NCBI GenBank assembly: GCA_002633005.1
Contig: NMRA01000065.1
Span: 1,030,809 to 1,094,808, forward strand
Source of the DNA: Phoronis australis
Taxonomy: Eukaryota > Phoronida > Phoronidae
Reading direction: 5' to 3'
Length of the DNA stretch: 64,000 bases
Shown here piece by piece: positions 38,700 to 51,600 of the stretch. The notes under the pieces are model-generated. The model searched no databases, was not told where the DNA came from, and saw nothing but the letters and a program-made list of their open reading frames with translations. The translations under genes were made by a program, and so were the position numbers. The first letter of the stretch is position 1. Every line of letters begins with the position of its first letter.

Positions 38700-41600
38700 G
38701 TAAGTAATTGCTAACTTTTCAACGCAGTTTAAAGGAAATGTGTTTAGCGCAATGAACCGTGCTCTGCGTTGTGTTGAAGTAGCTCCAACTTTCTTCATAG
38801 GCGTATTTGGTCTTTCAAAAGTAACGCCGATGTTCTTTGTCTTAGCTTGATTAATAGAAATCGTTTGCAATACATCACTTGAAATTCCGTTTACGGCCAT
38901 GCCGGCTGCAACTAATCACATTATAAGAAGCCGCAACTTGTATCATCGAAAGCAATCAAATCGTCCTCAAGACCTAGATATAATGTTTAATCTCAGTTAT
39001 GAGGACGAGACTGATTTTACAACTGTTGGTTTAGGGGCGGGTTAATTGCCCCTTTAGAAGTCTTCAAGATTTTGATAATTTAAATTTGGTCAACTTGTGT
39101 CCTCACTTTTGCTGAACAGGACAACGGTCACACGACACTGAATTCGGTAACGGATAACATCTGAGAGACGGCAATTTGTTTACTAAACGTCTCATTCGTT
39201 TTGTTAACCTTTCCTATTCTTGAAACGTCGTCGATCTCACCTGAGATGCACATTCTTTTTTGGATTTGCTGCCAAAGCCTCTGAACAAACGGAATCGAAA
39301 TCAATAATATCTAGTACGTGCTTAAATGAGCCGCTACATTGGCAGCAATAACCGTGCCTTCTGCCACAAAAGTTTCTAATTTTTAGTGGACATTTGTCTC
39401 GTTTTGTACTTTTTTCGGAGTTAGTTTCTCTGAGGCGGAACTTTTTGGCCTCTTCGCTAAATGTACAGGGACTCGTTCGAGTCCCCCAAGCTCCTCTTAG
39501 GTGGGCGCATGCTATTCTATGAAATTGTTATCAAATTATGTGATTTTTGGGTTTGATTCGAAAGAATTAACGATTCCTTATTGTTCTTCAACCTGACTGA
39601 TAAAGACGGCTCAATCTATGCGCCACCCATGGTCTTGAGCAATAACGAATAATTGTTTTCAAAGCCCTAAAACTACTTCATATTTGAGTTGAGGCCAAGT
39701 CGATATTATTTTTATAGCCGGAAGTGGTGTTATCAAAAGTTAATTTCTTTGAAGGAACGCATGCTAATAGCCGCTTTAAATAGAGTGTTAGTAGTTTAAC
39801 GCATGTGCACTACAAGATCAGAGATTGACCCTGCCAATCAAACATTATCGTACATTGTATTTAAATAAAAAAATCCTTATTATTACACAGTGAGCGCCGC
39901 TTCATATATGTTAACTCAAATCTACTCAACCCCAGTTTTGAGATTGCAACAAAAGTTAAAAAATCACGACATTTAAGAATCTGACTATGTGAATGGGCGA
40001 AGAATATGCACATGTTGCCAACTTCTGTTTTCTACACGAGAACAAAATGACACTTTGCCTTCTGAAGATTCTCTGTTTTATGCAGCAAGTTAGATCTTTG
40101 TAGTCCTATTCGCCAGGATCCTTCAGAAGGGGCGTGACGATGTTAAACTCTACAAGAGAAGGTTTATATTTTCAAAGTGAAAATTCAATCTAGTTTAACT
40201 TTCACCCGCGGCGTTTGTCATTTACAACTAACCAGGTGAATTAAAACCAAACAAATGTGTAATTGCCAGAACTGAGTTTGGTTGTCACGGCAGTCAGGTC
40301 GACTTGCGTGCTAAAGCTTGCGATGTTCATGCACCGGCGGATCTAGCATGTCGCAGGAGGGGGAGGGGGGTGGGTAAACTCAAATTTTGAAGGAAATAAT
40401 TGTTCTCGACACGTTTAGAAGAGCATACTAGTGGCGTTTTGGTCATTACTCGTAATCGCAATACCATCACGATTTATAGATACGAAAATTGTCGTCTACG
40501 TCACTGGACATCCAGTGGTAAAGATCTTCGATTCGACCGACCGTGGCTTCATTCATTTTTCATGGGTCCCTTCTCGGGATATGAGGAAAATTTTTCCGAA
40601 ACCGCCTTTTCAGGGCGTTTGTGTCGTCACAAAATAACGACAACAAAAAGTTATTTACCACAGATATAATCTTCTGAAACCCGTGTAGGCCCATCGTAGG
40701 TCGGCCACTGACACTATTTTCTGATTTTGTCTACGTCTAATGAAGTCTTAATCTACTTTACGATGCTCTTCTTTGTAAATCAGAATCAGTCGACGCGCGA
40801 CTCATCAAAGGAGATGGCGCTGCGTGCCTTTAATATGTGACGGCTGACTTATAATTGTCGGTAGGTGGCATCACGGCTGGAAACCCGAGGTGCAAAATCA
40901 AAACAATAAGCTTTAGATACACGTTCAATAGGAAGCTTATAGGAAGTTACCCACTTATGTACAAGAATCTACTTAAACGTTATTTGAAGATACTCTTTCT
41001 TATTCATTTTGCTTGCTCGGGAATATTCTGGATATTTCCTTAGGCTAAAATAATAGTTCAACGCCATTTTGCAAATTTCAACCGTTATTGAATGGCGATT
41101 TTAGCTTCGCAAGTTTATGGTTTATGTTGATTTATTTCCGCAAATTAGAACTAGGAATTTAACATTTCATCTTCAACAATCTTTTTCTTGAAAGAATCAG
41201 TGCCATATTGAGGATTCCCTTGTGTATATTCACCTCGTGTCAGACGTTGACTGTGGGTTTAGTTTAAAAGGTAGATATGTTTTGTGATTGTGTGTGGATG
41301 GAGAGAAAATGATTAAATTCAGAAATTAATTTATTATATAATAACTACCAATTAATTTCAAGGGAAACCTATAGTTAATTAAGTACACTAACAACGAAGA
41401 GTAACTACGCTAGCGCCCTCTGCCAGCTTCAATCAATTAATCATAAATAATCAAACATCTTATCTGCTATCCAGTCTGTATAGGACAAGACTGACACTAT
41501 CCAGTCTGTATACATGTAGGACAAGACTGACACTCGTTGGATGACTGTCTTGTTGACTGATCCTCGTACTAACACACACAGTACTGCAACAATGTGCTTG

Positions 41601-44600
41601 CTTGTCACAGTTCTAATGACACAACGACAGGCCGCAGTATCTGACCACCCACAATGCCTCTTGCTGGTCACAGTCCCTCGTGACGCATCACTTGTAGGCA
41701 GTATCTTACTACCCACAATGCAAGTGACAAGCTCTTCGTCAACTTCGTGTTCGTTCACTAACTCATGCCCTTGCCAAGATCCTCTGAGGTGGCCCTGTTG
41801 CACAATATCTTCAGCTACACTGAAGCAAGTCCTATACCTTCAACTACTTAACTACATTTGACTGTCTCTGCCCAAATTATAATAATGCACCAGTGGCGGA
41901 TCTAGGATATCACAAGGGGGGGGGGCATTATTTTGTCTGTAAACATTTGCGCATAGCACCGAATGGGGGGAGGTCGGGAGGGGGGTTTGCCACTCAAATT
42001 CCATTTTCTTTAAAATTGAAGTAATTTTCTTCATTGCACAGTGAAGCAGACGACGGAAACGGAGTCGTAGTGCGCAGCGCCACTGCCGGTCGTCTGAGAT
42101 ATGGTGGGAGAGCCTATACTTAGCGAATTTTGACACTTGAAATTGGATCTGAGCCCCCCCAAACACACTAAAACTGCACACATTTAAATCTTGTTTCAGC
42201 CGTATAATGTTAATTACCGGGGTTAATTAATAAACTCAACACTTCCCTACGCTCTTCCTGTTTTATTTTTTTTGCGGCAGCCAATGGGGGTGGGGGGGGC
42301 TCCCTGCCCCCCCTAAATCCGCCTATGTGCACTTACTAACGATTGGGTAACAGAAACCACATGACCTTATCTAATCATATCATTGGCTGTTTCAATCTGA
42401 TTTCAGAAATTTCCAGAACCCTTATAGTACATTTACCCCAGAACAAAAGAGATAAACATCACCTAAAAGTACGCGTAAACATCAAAAGTACATGTAAACA
42501 AGTTTGGCTTCATAATTTCAATGCAAAAATTTTGGGCAACTTCAATGGAACTAACGCTACTAATTAGATAATCAATATTTATTCTGACACCTTGATATTC
42601 TAAGAATATTGTGGTCTGAGATACGTGCTATTTGTGCAAACCAGTTGCCGATTGCTTGAAACAATTCCTGTCTTCTAAATTTTTAGCGCCTTAGTTGTAG
42701 ACTTAGTGCAAAAACTGATTGTCCCTTTTTTCTAACTTTTCACGCCGACGCTACTAACTTAAGGGGTAAGTTTTCAGTCGTAGAGCTCGCAATAAAGACA
42801 AAACGGCACAAAAATATAACATTAGTGAGTAAATGAAATCTACAAATGCGGTGAAATTTAGGAGAAATGGCTGAACCCTTTCTGAGATTGCAACTCGACG
42901 CAAATGGCCGACCCTGAGAACAATCATTGCAACAAATATCTGACAAACAATAGCCGGGTAGCGAATCCAGGCGTGCGTTCAGTAGACGCTAGGACCTAGG
43001 CTAGGACCTAGCTAAAACCTAGTCAAAGTCACGTGTTCTCATTTAAAATGCACGGCAATATCTCACGTAATCTTGCGAAGTCTTGCTTTTTAGCCAGGTC
43101 CTAGCGTTACTGAACGGGAGGCAGTAAAGACCGGTCTTCTGGTAAACATACTTATCTTTAATACCTTAACTTTTCCAGAGGGATGTGTCCCAACTTACTT
43201 GTTTCCCCATCCATGGCAAATTTCGGCGAGTCAGACTTGGTACCCTCTCATCACTCTAGATGGCGCGCAACAACCACTTTCTCTGGAGAAAGCTTATGTA
43301 GTCGACACTATGAGTCGACGCCGATATAAATTTGACAACGGCAAAGAGGTTTGTGGTATATTATCCGTTCGAATAGTAATGATTTGCTTGCTCTGAACTT
43401 GTTTAAATCTGATAAAATTTTGTTGAATCTAATGTCTTGACAATTAGTAGTTGGTGACTCAAATTCAATAGTTAATGCCTCAAGAATGTTTATTTTAGAT
43501 ATTACGAATGCTCGTGTGATATACTATCAATTATAACACTCTCTAGATGACACATCCAAAATCCAGATATCCTCAGGGCCTAGTATTGTTGATCAGTAGA
43601 GCTTGGTCTACACTGGCCAACTTTTTGTATGCGTACTTGACATCACTCGCGTTAGAAAACACTCTGCCGTAGACTGAAGGATGCCAAACACGGGTATTTC
43701 CGGAGCAAACTCGAGTTTTGCTAGCAGTTGTTAGCAAAAGTTCAGTGTTAAAACGGCAAGAGCTCAAATTTACGAACACGTAATGATATACTCTTATTAA
43801 AGAAGTCAATCGGGAGTTCTTTCACCAATGGGATTACCGGCGCGAAACGACCACTAAGTGTTCCCAACGGGATGCAGCCTGACCCCTGAACAAAATCAAG
43901 GTATTCCATTTCAGGTGGACGTCGAGTTTGCTGGTATTCCAATCGAACTGAAATACAATGACGTTGCAGAATACGGTGCAGCCATATTTAGACAACAGTA
44001 TATAGACATTTTCCTAGGTGTCAACTACGACATTTACGGTATTGCACTGCAAGGAGGCTTTGTAAACGAGACTACGAGAATTAACGGCACTGTGACATCA
44101 TCGGAATTCTTATCATCGTGGATCGAGACGTATATGGTTTCGTATTCCCACGACGGAGGGCGCAACTTTCACCAGCTGAAGTACGACGAATTTGATGAAA
44201 CAGTTGTAAGGAACAAGTTGGTCTTGAACTACGCCGTATAATCCAGGTTACCGTATTTGAGAGTATACAGGTTTATGTCCCTGCATGTAAAGCTTCGCCT
44301 ACGTGCCCGAATTGCGGCGTTTGTGGCTTTCATACAAAACATTTACATAAAATCCAAGGAGTAAGTCTTTAAAAATGTGGAGTTTGGCTTACACGTTACC
44401 AAAATGTATATGTTGGGATTTATGGGATATAAGATTGGACAGTTTAGATGAAAAGTACTAAGAATGGACAAAATGCACATAAAAACATACTCAATTTAAA
44501 ACACTCTTATGTTCAAGACGAGAAGGGAAGCCCAGGCGCATGCCCCAGTGCGCCAAACGCTTGAGCAATGTTTTTGCGAAAACGCATAATTTAAGATATA

Positions 44601-45595
44601 CTGTAGGTGCATAAGCCCAAATACGCCCACATACGGTATCTTCGAAACAGAGTTGTTTTCTTCACAGAAATGTGGATCTCCATCGCATTCCATTGTTTGA
44701 ATAGCCCACACCTCCGTAGTATATGTCATAGACAACACTGCAGAACGACAGATAAGTATTTGCACCTGTAGGCTACGTAACCACTACTGTAAATTTTGAG
44801 AAGAATCTTTCACGAACATGAACAGTGGATAACATCGGAAGCGGAGAGAGTTGATTACAAGAAGACGTATACTGTCAATTTGTTAGCCAACTAGTGGCCG
44901 ACAACAAAGGTGAATCTGTGGGTATAATGATTTCCATACTCGAAACTCTACTTGAAAGTTGGCCAATTGTATATCGCACTTCGAGGAAACTTGCAAGTTC
45001 GTAATCGAATCATGTAGCATCATTAGTTAAATTTCGAGGCTGAGTCTGAGTCAAGTGTGAATTCGGAAATCAGGGCCTGGAGTCTAATCTTTGCACTCGA
45101 AATCAAACTCGAAATGGTATTTTCTATTCTTCTTTTGTGCAAACGCAGAAAAAGTGTCTCTGCTTGAGTGCATACAACGGCTTAAGCCTAATCCAAGTTT
45201 GCAGTTGATGACTCCAGCATTAAGGCTAAGAGTTCGAGTTTGAACTCGTATTTTCGAGTTTTTACGCGAAATCTTGAGTTCTTACTCTAGTTTGTAGCCG
45301 TACAATTAAGGATCTTCAAGTGCAAATTTCGCGAGAAACTCATATCCATAAACCATAATTTGCTCAAGTACAGACTAATTGCCACCAATCTTGGGCTCGT
45401 ACAAAAGTAGAACAGAAAATACAAGAAAATAATGTCGATATTGATTTCCAGCTACACTGAGAGAGTGAATCCTGGCCCCTGATCCTGGATCCAGGTTCCC
45501 ATTTTTTCTGTTAACGACATTCAGTCCATACGTACATAAATACATACATACATACATACATACATACATACATACATACATACATACATACATAC

Positions 45596-45644
<49 letters not shown>

Positions 45645-48600
45645 CTTGCATGTGTATATTGTGACTTTCATGATATTCATCAACAGATACTCGTTGTAGA
45701 TATTTCATGCCAACCACGATAGTTATGCCAAGTCTGAGGAGGCGTTTCCGGTTCCGATCAGGACCGGAAATTTGCGAATACATCCGACGCACGTTAGTGT
45801 AGATGCTCAGTGGGCAAGACAGGCTCTGGCCAGAATAGCTTTAATAGTCTGTAGACCACGTAAGTAGAGACATAACACAGGGGGCTGACCTTATTTGTAC
45901 TACCTAGAATTTCCGATGGTAAGCCTCAGGGCTTATTTCATATCGCTTTCAGGGAGGGGTAATCGAATCCCTACCTCTGCCGAACAACTACCACACAGCG
46001 GAATCCTTACCCCGCGAGAGTAATCCTAACCATTCTCAACAAAACACCTCCCCCAAAAAAGAAATTATTGGTCTGAGGCAAAATTTTTGAGATGCAAGGC
46101 TTTTTATGGTCAGGAGAGGGTGAAGGGTTTGTCTCTCGTGGTAAAGTTTTCATTCTTTGGATAGTGTTCTTTGGTCTTTGGGTTATTTATCACTGCCAGT
46201 TGTTTGAACTGTTTTGTGTTCCATGGTATGCCGCTGAGTGTAAAACGGATATTAAATGTCCCAGGACAAATTCGACGGGTGGCAAATGTGGCGGTAGTTC
46301 AGCAATTACTGACTTGTAGAACTGTTTCATTACGAATTCAGTGGACAATTAAACGATTTTCAGAGGAAAGCACCGTATTACGAGAATGTGTTGATGACCG
46401 GGAAAGAGATGGCAGGGCAGGAAATTGAAGATGACCCAGGAAATATTGTAAAATTGGTGGCACGTGAGCATTGGTGGCGGAAAGTTTTCTTAGGTGTGGG
46501 ATATGAAATTTCAAGTTATAAGAATTCAGATGTGTTCACGACGACAAAAAATAACAGGTCTAAATCAAACACATGGTATGCACAGAGTTGCTGGTAAATA
46601 ATGCCAATCTGAAAAAAATGTGTGTATTGGAGTGGGTTAAATTCGCTCATCACCCCCGCCTCCGCCGTCAATGGTGGAAAACTATCAAATCAATGCTGAC
46701 GGAGAAGATAAGGGTTTATAGGGTCATGACATGAATTCAGAACCACAGACATCATGGTGTCTATGTCCAGAACGCTTTTAACCCAGTGCCGTATAGGAGC
46801 AGCTTGCACGTGCGCGCTTGTTCAGTGTAGCCACGCCCCAGAGCCGCCGATATGCCTCTCGTAACTTTTCACATGGTAAGCTGTCGCCATGTTATTTTGG
46901 ACTTATGGCGTTATTTTAAACGCCTGGTGCTTTCCGTCCAGCAACGTGTTTTATTGTACGGCTTTCTGCTCAACGCAGGTCTAACTGAGAAAGTAATCAA
47001 CTCTGCATCAAGAGACAGCAACGTATTCGTACCTTTGCGAAACCCTGGTGGTGGGTACGGCAGTGGATACAGGATCAGGTGGCGGATCAAGGTTCGAGAG
47101 GGGGAGGTAATTGAAGTTCATTCATTTTTCTTGCAGTTGTCCTTTATTGAGGGGTTTTAAACCTCTTAGACCTGTCATCGGTTTTCATCCACCACGAAGC
47201 ATGCATATAGAGCGCAAACAACTGCCAGTGTAACAGATTACCTGTAGGGGGAGCAAGTGACTCGACGTTATACAATTATTGATCGAAAGAATGACATGAA
47301 CATCACGAAACATGAACATTTGCTAACATACACGTCGTCCGACAGAATGTGTTCGTGTGTAGCAATAGGTGGGGCCACATTTGGGAACCGATCAATCGAC
47401 CGTCCCGGCGGAGCTGTTAAGAATATTCTTTCGGGACTAAGTAGGCCATGGGCCCACTTGTGCCCCCACAGTGGCTACGCCAGTGGTAGGAACGTCGTAA
47501 CATCTTTGAACAAAATTAAGCACTGTGCATTGAATTCTTTGCGAATGCATCACGGCCTTCTGCCAATTATGCAAGTACATCATGCACAACCTGGGCTGCG
47601 TTCCGTTGAGCAAGTCCTTGCGAGTAAAGCGAGATCTGACGCGTCTTCTCGCAATATACCGCTATGCATTACAGGCGAAGCAGCAGATCAAACTAGCTTA
47701 AGTTGTGGGAGTGCCGTACGTATACGGAACGCAACCCTAGTTTGGGAAGAACTATAAACATGCTTTAATGATATAACATGTTTGATTTCGCAAAAAAGCG
47801 TGTATGTTTACCCCACCAGGTTATAAAACTACGGCTTGTTAGTCAGCATATGATAACGTCGCCCAGCTGTTACACCAGTTATTTGGCGGTCTATGACGGG
47901 CTAAATGCGGAAAATGAAATCCCCAGTCCACTGCTATTCAAAACATGCGGAATTCTGAAACGTCACAAGGTCATCGAGTCAAGCGGTCCAAATATGGAAG
48001 TCGTGTTTGAGTCACATGACAGGCACGACCAATCAACATCCATGTTCACAGTTGTTGGAGGTGAGAAGTGTCAATAGATCACAAGAAATCATCGTTATTC
48101 TGTTTAGAAACTTTATTTTCTTTATTAAAGTGTCATGCAGCACTGAAACTATAGCCGTAGCATAAGTGTCACCTTATTTCTCATAAGATAAATTGACATT
48201 GTTTCCTAGAACAGCCATGTTCAAGAAAACAACAACGGTTTTAAAACTTGACATGTTTCGGTGTCATTTATTAAACACCATCCTCAGAAGTCATGATACA
48301 GTGGCCACCTAGCTAGGCCCAGCAACACGTAATGAAGCACAGATACAGTCAGTTACAGGGAGTGACAATGAACTAGACCAACAATGACAACCTGTGGTGT
48401 GTCAGTTGCCTATTGAGATTGGGCTTGCACCAACTGATATGTAAAGCCTCACGAATTTTAAGCTTCTTTGTTGTTACTGCCTGGTCTATTATTGCAAAGT
48501 CATTGAAAGAGCTCCAATAATTGTTATCAGCAGTGCTCTTTCAATGACTTTGCAATAATAGACCAGGCAGTAACAACAAAGGAGCTTAAAATTCGTGAGG

Positions 48601-51600
48601 CTTTACATATCAGTTGGTGCAAGCCCAATCTCAATAGGCAACTGACACACCACAGGTTGTCATTGTTGGTCTAGTTCATTGTCACTCCCTGTAACTGACT
48701 GTATCTGTGCTTCGTTACTTGTTGCTGGGCCTAGCTAGGTGGCCACTGTATTATGACTTCTGAGGATGGTGTTTAATAAATGACACCGAAACATGTCAAG
48801 TTTTAAAACCGTTGTTGTTTTCTTGAATATATGCTGCTACTTGCTATCATGGAGAAAACAGCCATGTTCAGTTAAAAAGTTTCGTTGCCGCTCAAGCCTT
48901 CACCCATCTCAAAGACAAAATGACTCCGATCGAAACTAATTGCTTTCACCGACTAACGACGTGTTGTGTCGTTGCAGCTCGTACACAGGGTTGTGGCAAG
49001 AAACGTGTAAGCGGAAGAGCCCCGACTCCTTCGAATTGGTACTTGCGTGATTTTAACAGCGGAGCTTATACACCATACTGGTCAATGCCAGCGCCGCGTG
49101 GTGGTAAATCTAACAACGGGAATAACTACGACTACAGTCCTTCCGATCGCCATCACAGCGAAGGTCAGCCGTACCAAAACCATTTCTATTACCGGTATCA
49201 CCAAGTGCTACGTGACGAGCAGGCTTCTGTGTTTATGGTCCGGTACCATCTGCAAGAGTCCGCCGCAAACCGTGAGCGCAGGCGAAGCAGAAGAAGCACA
49301 CGACACAGAAGACTGGCCATGAGCAGTTCTACAAGCCACGGTGATTGGCCATGGAACGTAAGGAAATCTTTCTACTTCATATTGATTTATTGGAAATGTT
49401 CACCTTGCTGCATTCCCCTACTCAGTCACTGCCACTCTGGGCTGGGACAAAACTGTAAAAGTTATTTTTGGAAAAGTGTAATTGTAACTAGAAGTCAAAC
49501 ATTTTTTTACAACGGCAACGTCTATGATCTCAGTGTTGTTGTCGAGAGTATAACTATGATGCTTCCGAGCCCTTGTGACTTGATTCGTGTTTACTTTCTT
49601 AAGTCCGCACTTAAAATATTTTCAACACTCACGCTAATCAAACGGACTGATAGGTTAGTGAAATGCTTGATTTTTCCACTTTTCGTGGTCTGTATTCTAC
49701 TTTTGAAATTCAAAGGAAAATAATTGTTTTTGTCTCATTGAAATGAAATGACTTATGCACATAATGTACGACTAGGTGCGAGAAGGGAAATCGCACTTAT
49801 TTCAAGTTAGGTAATAAAGCCTTGCGTATTGCTTATCCAATAAGAATAATAATATAGTTACACCTGTACGGTTGCCCAATGACGTCACCAAAATAGTTAA
49901 TTAGAAAAACTGGATGAACACTAACACACGCACACACACTGTGTTCACAATATTTTGCACTCCAATGGCAATATTTATATTTTGCCTGGTGTAAATCAGA
50001 TTAGATTATTACAAATTGCAAGTTTTTGAATGACCAACACCCTTTACCTGGGACACTTGAGCTTGCAAGTGTTTGTATACCGCGACAGTGACCAATAAAG
50101 GGGTCGGAGGTGTGTTCCGTGAACCCATAAAACTTACACAACATTTGCAGCGAGAAATCATCGCATAAGGAACGGAAACAGCACATCAAGCGCGCACCCA
50201 GGGGGGAGGGGTGGGGGCTCGAACGAGCCCCCCATTTGGCGAATTGGGTACAAATGTCCGCCTCAGAGAAACAAAAAGTCCGAGAAAACGAGACGAAAGT
50301 CCACTATAAAGGCGTAGACGCACAGTTCACAGACCTGAAGATGGTACCTCGTTTTTTTAGTCCTCCCGCTCTTTTGTTAGCAAAAGATCCACTTTGTCAG
50401 AGATTCGAGCCCCCATATTAAAGGCTGGGTGCTTGCATGCACATTATACCCCAAAATTCAATTGCACTCCAACCTCACAGTGTAATCGCGTCACTGGCCA
50501 CGATTTTGCTCGGCTACACTAGTATGGTATCGAGTATACTCGCGAAACACTCGTCGTCGTTCACTCGAGGGATTTTGCGTGGTCTTGCTTTTTCGCGAAC
50601 TTGTCGCGTCTGTGGAACGCACTCCTAGACTGAGTCATTTCTTCACCGCTGCTTTTTTAATGCTTGCAATATACTCCTCTGTGGATGGCGGTGCCACGCA
50701 AATTCTAAAATACAAAAATTACACTGCTTTAATTACAGGTTCGAATATTAAAGGCGACAGATGGAGTGTTATCCCATCATTGCGGAGGAGTTCTAATCCA
50801 TCCTCTGTGGGTAGTGACGGCTGCTCATTGCCTTTTCCGGTTAGTGGTTCTCCTTTTATTTTGTCGTTATGCTTACACCAAGAAAATGCTTAGCATTTGT
50901 TGATGTACTAGATGTCTATTGCTGGTTTAAGGTTAAGGTTTGAATAAACATCATAAACAAAATTCGTTGCAAATGTGACATCCCAAACAATCGGTTAAAC
51001 GGGAGATGGAAATGATTCGAAGGCTGCACCTCTGAAGTCTAATCACGATCTCCTTAACCCGAGTACCGGATCAACAAATACCAAACTCGCGGTACATGAA
51101 ATTCCATGCCGCACCTCTGAAGTCCACAATAAACAATCCATATCGAGTAACCAAACTCTGAACCCTATCCCTCACCCGGACTTATGGTAAAGGTCTCGAT
51201 TTTGGTGTGCTGGCTTATGGAGCGTTTTCTTGACGTGTGTGGAGTTTAGGGGCGCGGGGATGGAATTATACGCTGGAATTGATGTTTGCTGGTCCGGTAC
51301 TGGGATTTAGAGGATCGACGTTGGGCGCGAATTTCCTGCTGACCTCTATAAACGACGTATACTAGTTAACAAGAGCCGTAAATGAAATATACGAGATTCC
51401 TGAGGTGAAAAACTGATAAACTCAGCAAATGTCCGCCCGTGCATCCAGTCCAAGATGGCCCGGATAGCATTTTTGCTGTTTTTTATCGAACGGAAAATCA
51501 TGAAGGTGACTTGCGTGCTCGGTAACGACCAGTTTCCCCCCTCTCGGGCCCTATATCTCACGCAGGCTCACAAGCTGAAGCAAACGACCGGCACACGTGC

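Larger units (their letters stand above)
38702..43178 (+). other. Protease intron 1
   Basis: It contains MITE copy 5, a partial CAGTGGCGGATC-type end (40334), a complete element of that type (41891-42327), a 35-bp tandem duplication (about 41468-41535) and a small MITE (42976-43116). Confidence 0.55.
48224..48856. mobile_element. Inverted-pair retroelement remnant with hammerhead-like motifs
   Basis: Two 293-bp arms (48220-48512 and 48535-48827) are near-perfect reverse complements around a 22-bp spacer. The unit is flanked by the 14-bp direct repeat AACAGCCATGTTCA (48210-48223 and 48857-48870). Each arm carries a hammerhead-like core. Inverted terminal copies, target duplications of this size and hammerhead motifs are known from Penelope-like retroelements, so I infer a non-autonomous or truncated member. 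It has no coding capacity and lies in protease intron 5. Confidence 0.75.

Noticed and set aside
41441-41803. 120-codon minus-strand frame, and paired ACCCACAATGC words as a promoter
   Set aside because: The frame overlaps a tandem duplication, has no domain, and sits inside the protease first intron; the words alone are too weak.
44272-44360. A Cys-rich open stretch (ACKASPTCPNCGVCGFH) between TATACAG and GTAAGT
   Set aside because: It fits the phase (0/0) but has no similarity to F5/8C or CUB, and it is short enough to be chance.
45375-45792. Minus-strand frames with long Tyr/Val/Cys/Met repeats
   Set aside because: They are translations of the (TACA)n microsatellite.
46797-46875. A phase-compatible exon (phase 0 to 1) between the F5/8C and CUB exons
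   Set aside because: Its peptide (EQLARARLFSVATPQSRRYA onward) does not resemble the expected F5/8C C-terminus and its acceptor is weak.
49921-49950. A TxTHC-like peptide considered as the catalytic His site
   Set aside because: It comes from a CA-repeat and has a stop just upstream; the true TAAHC exon is at 50739-50839.
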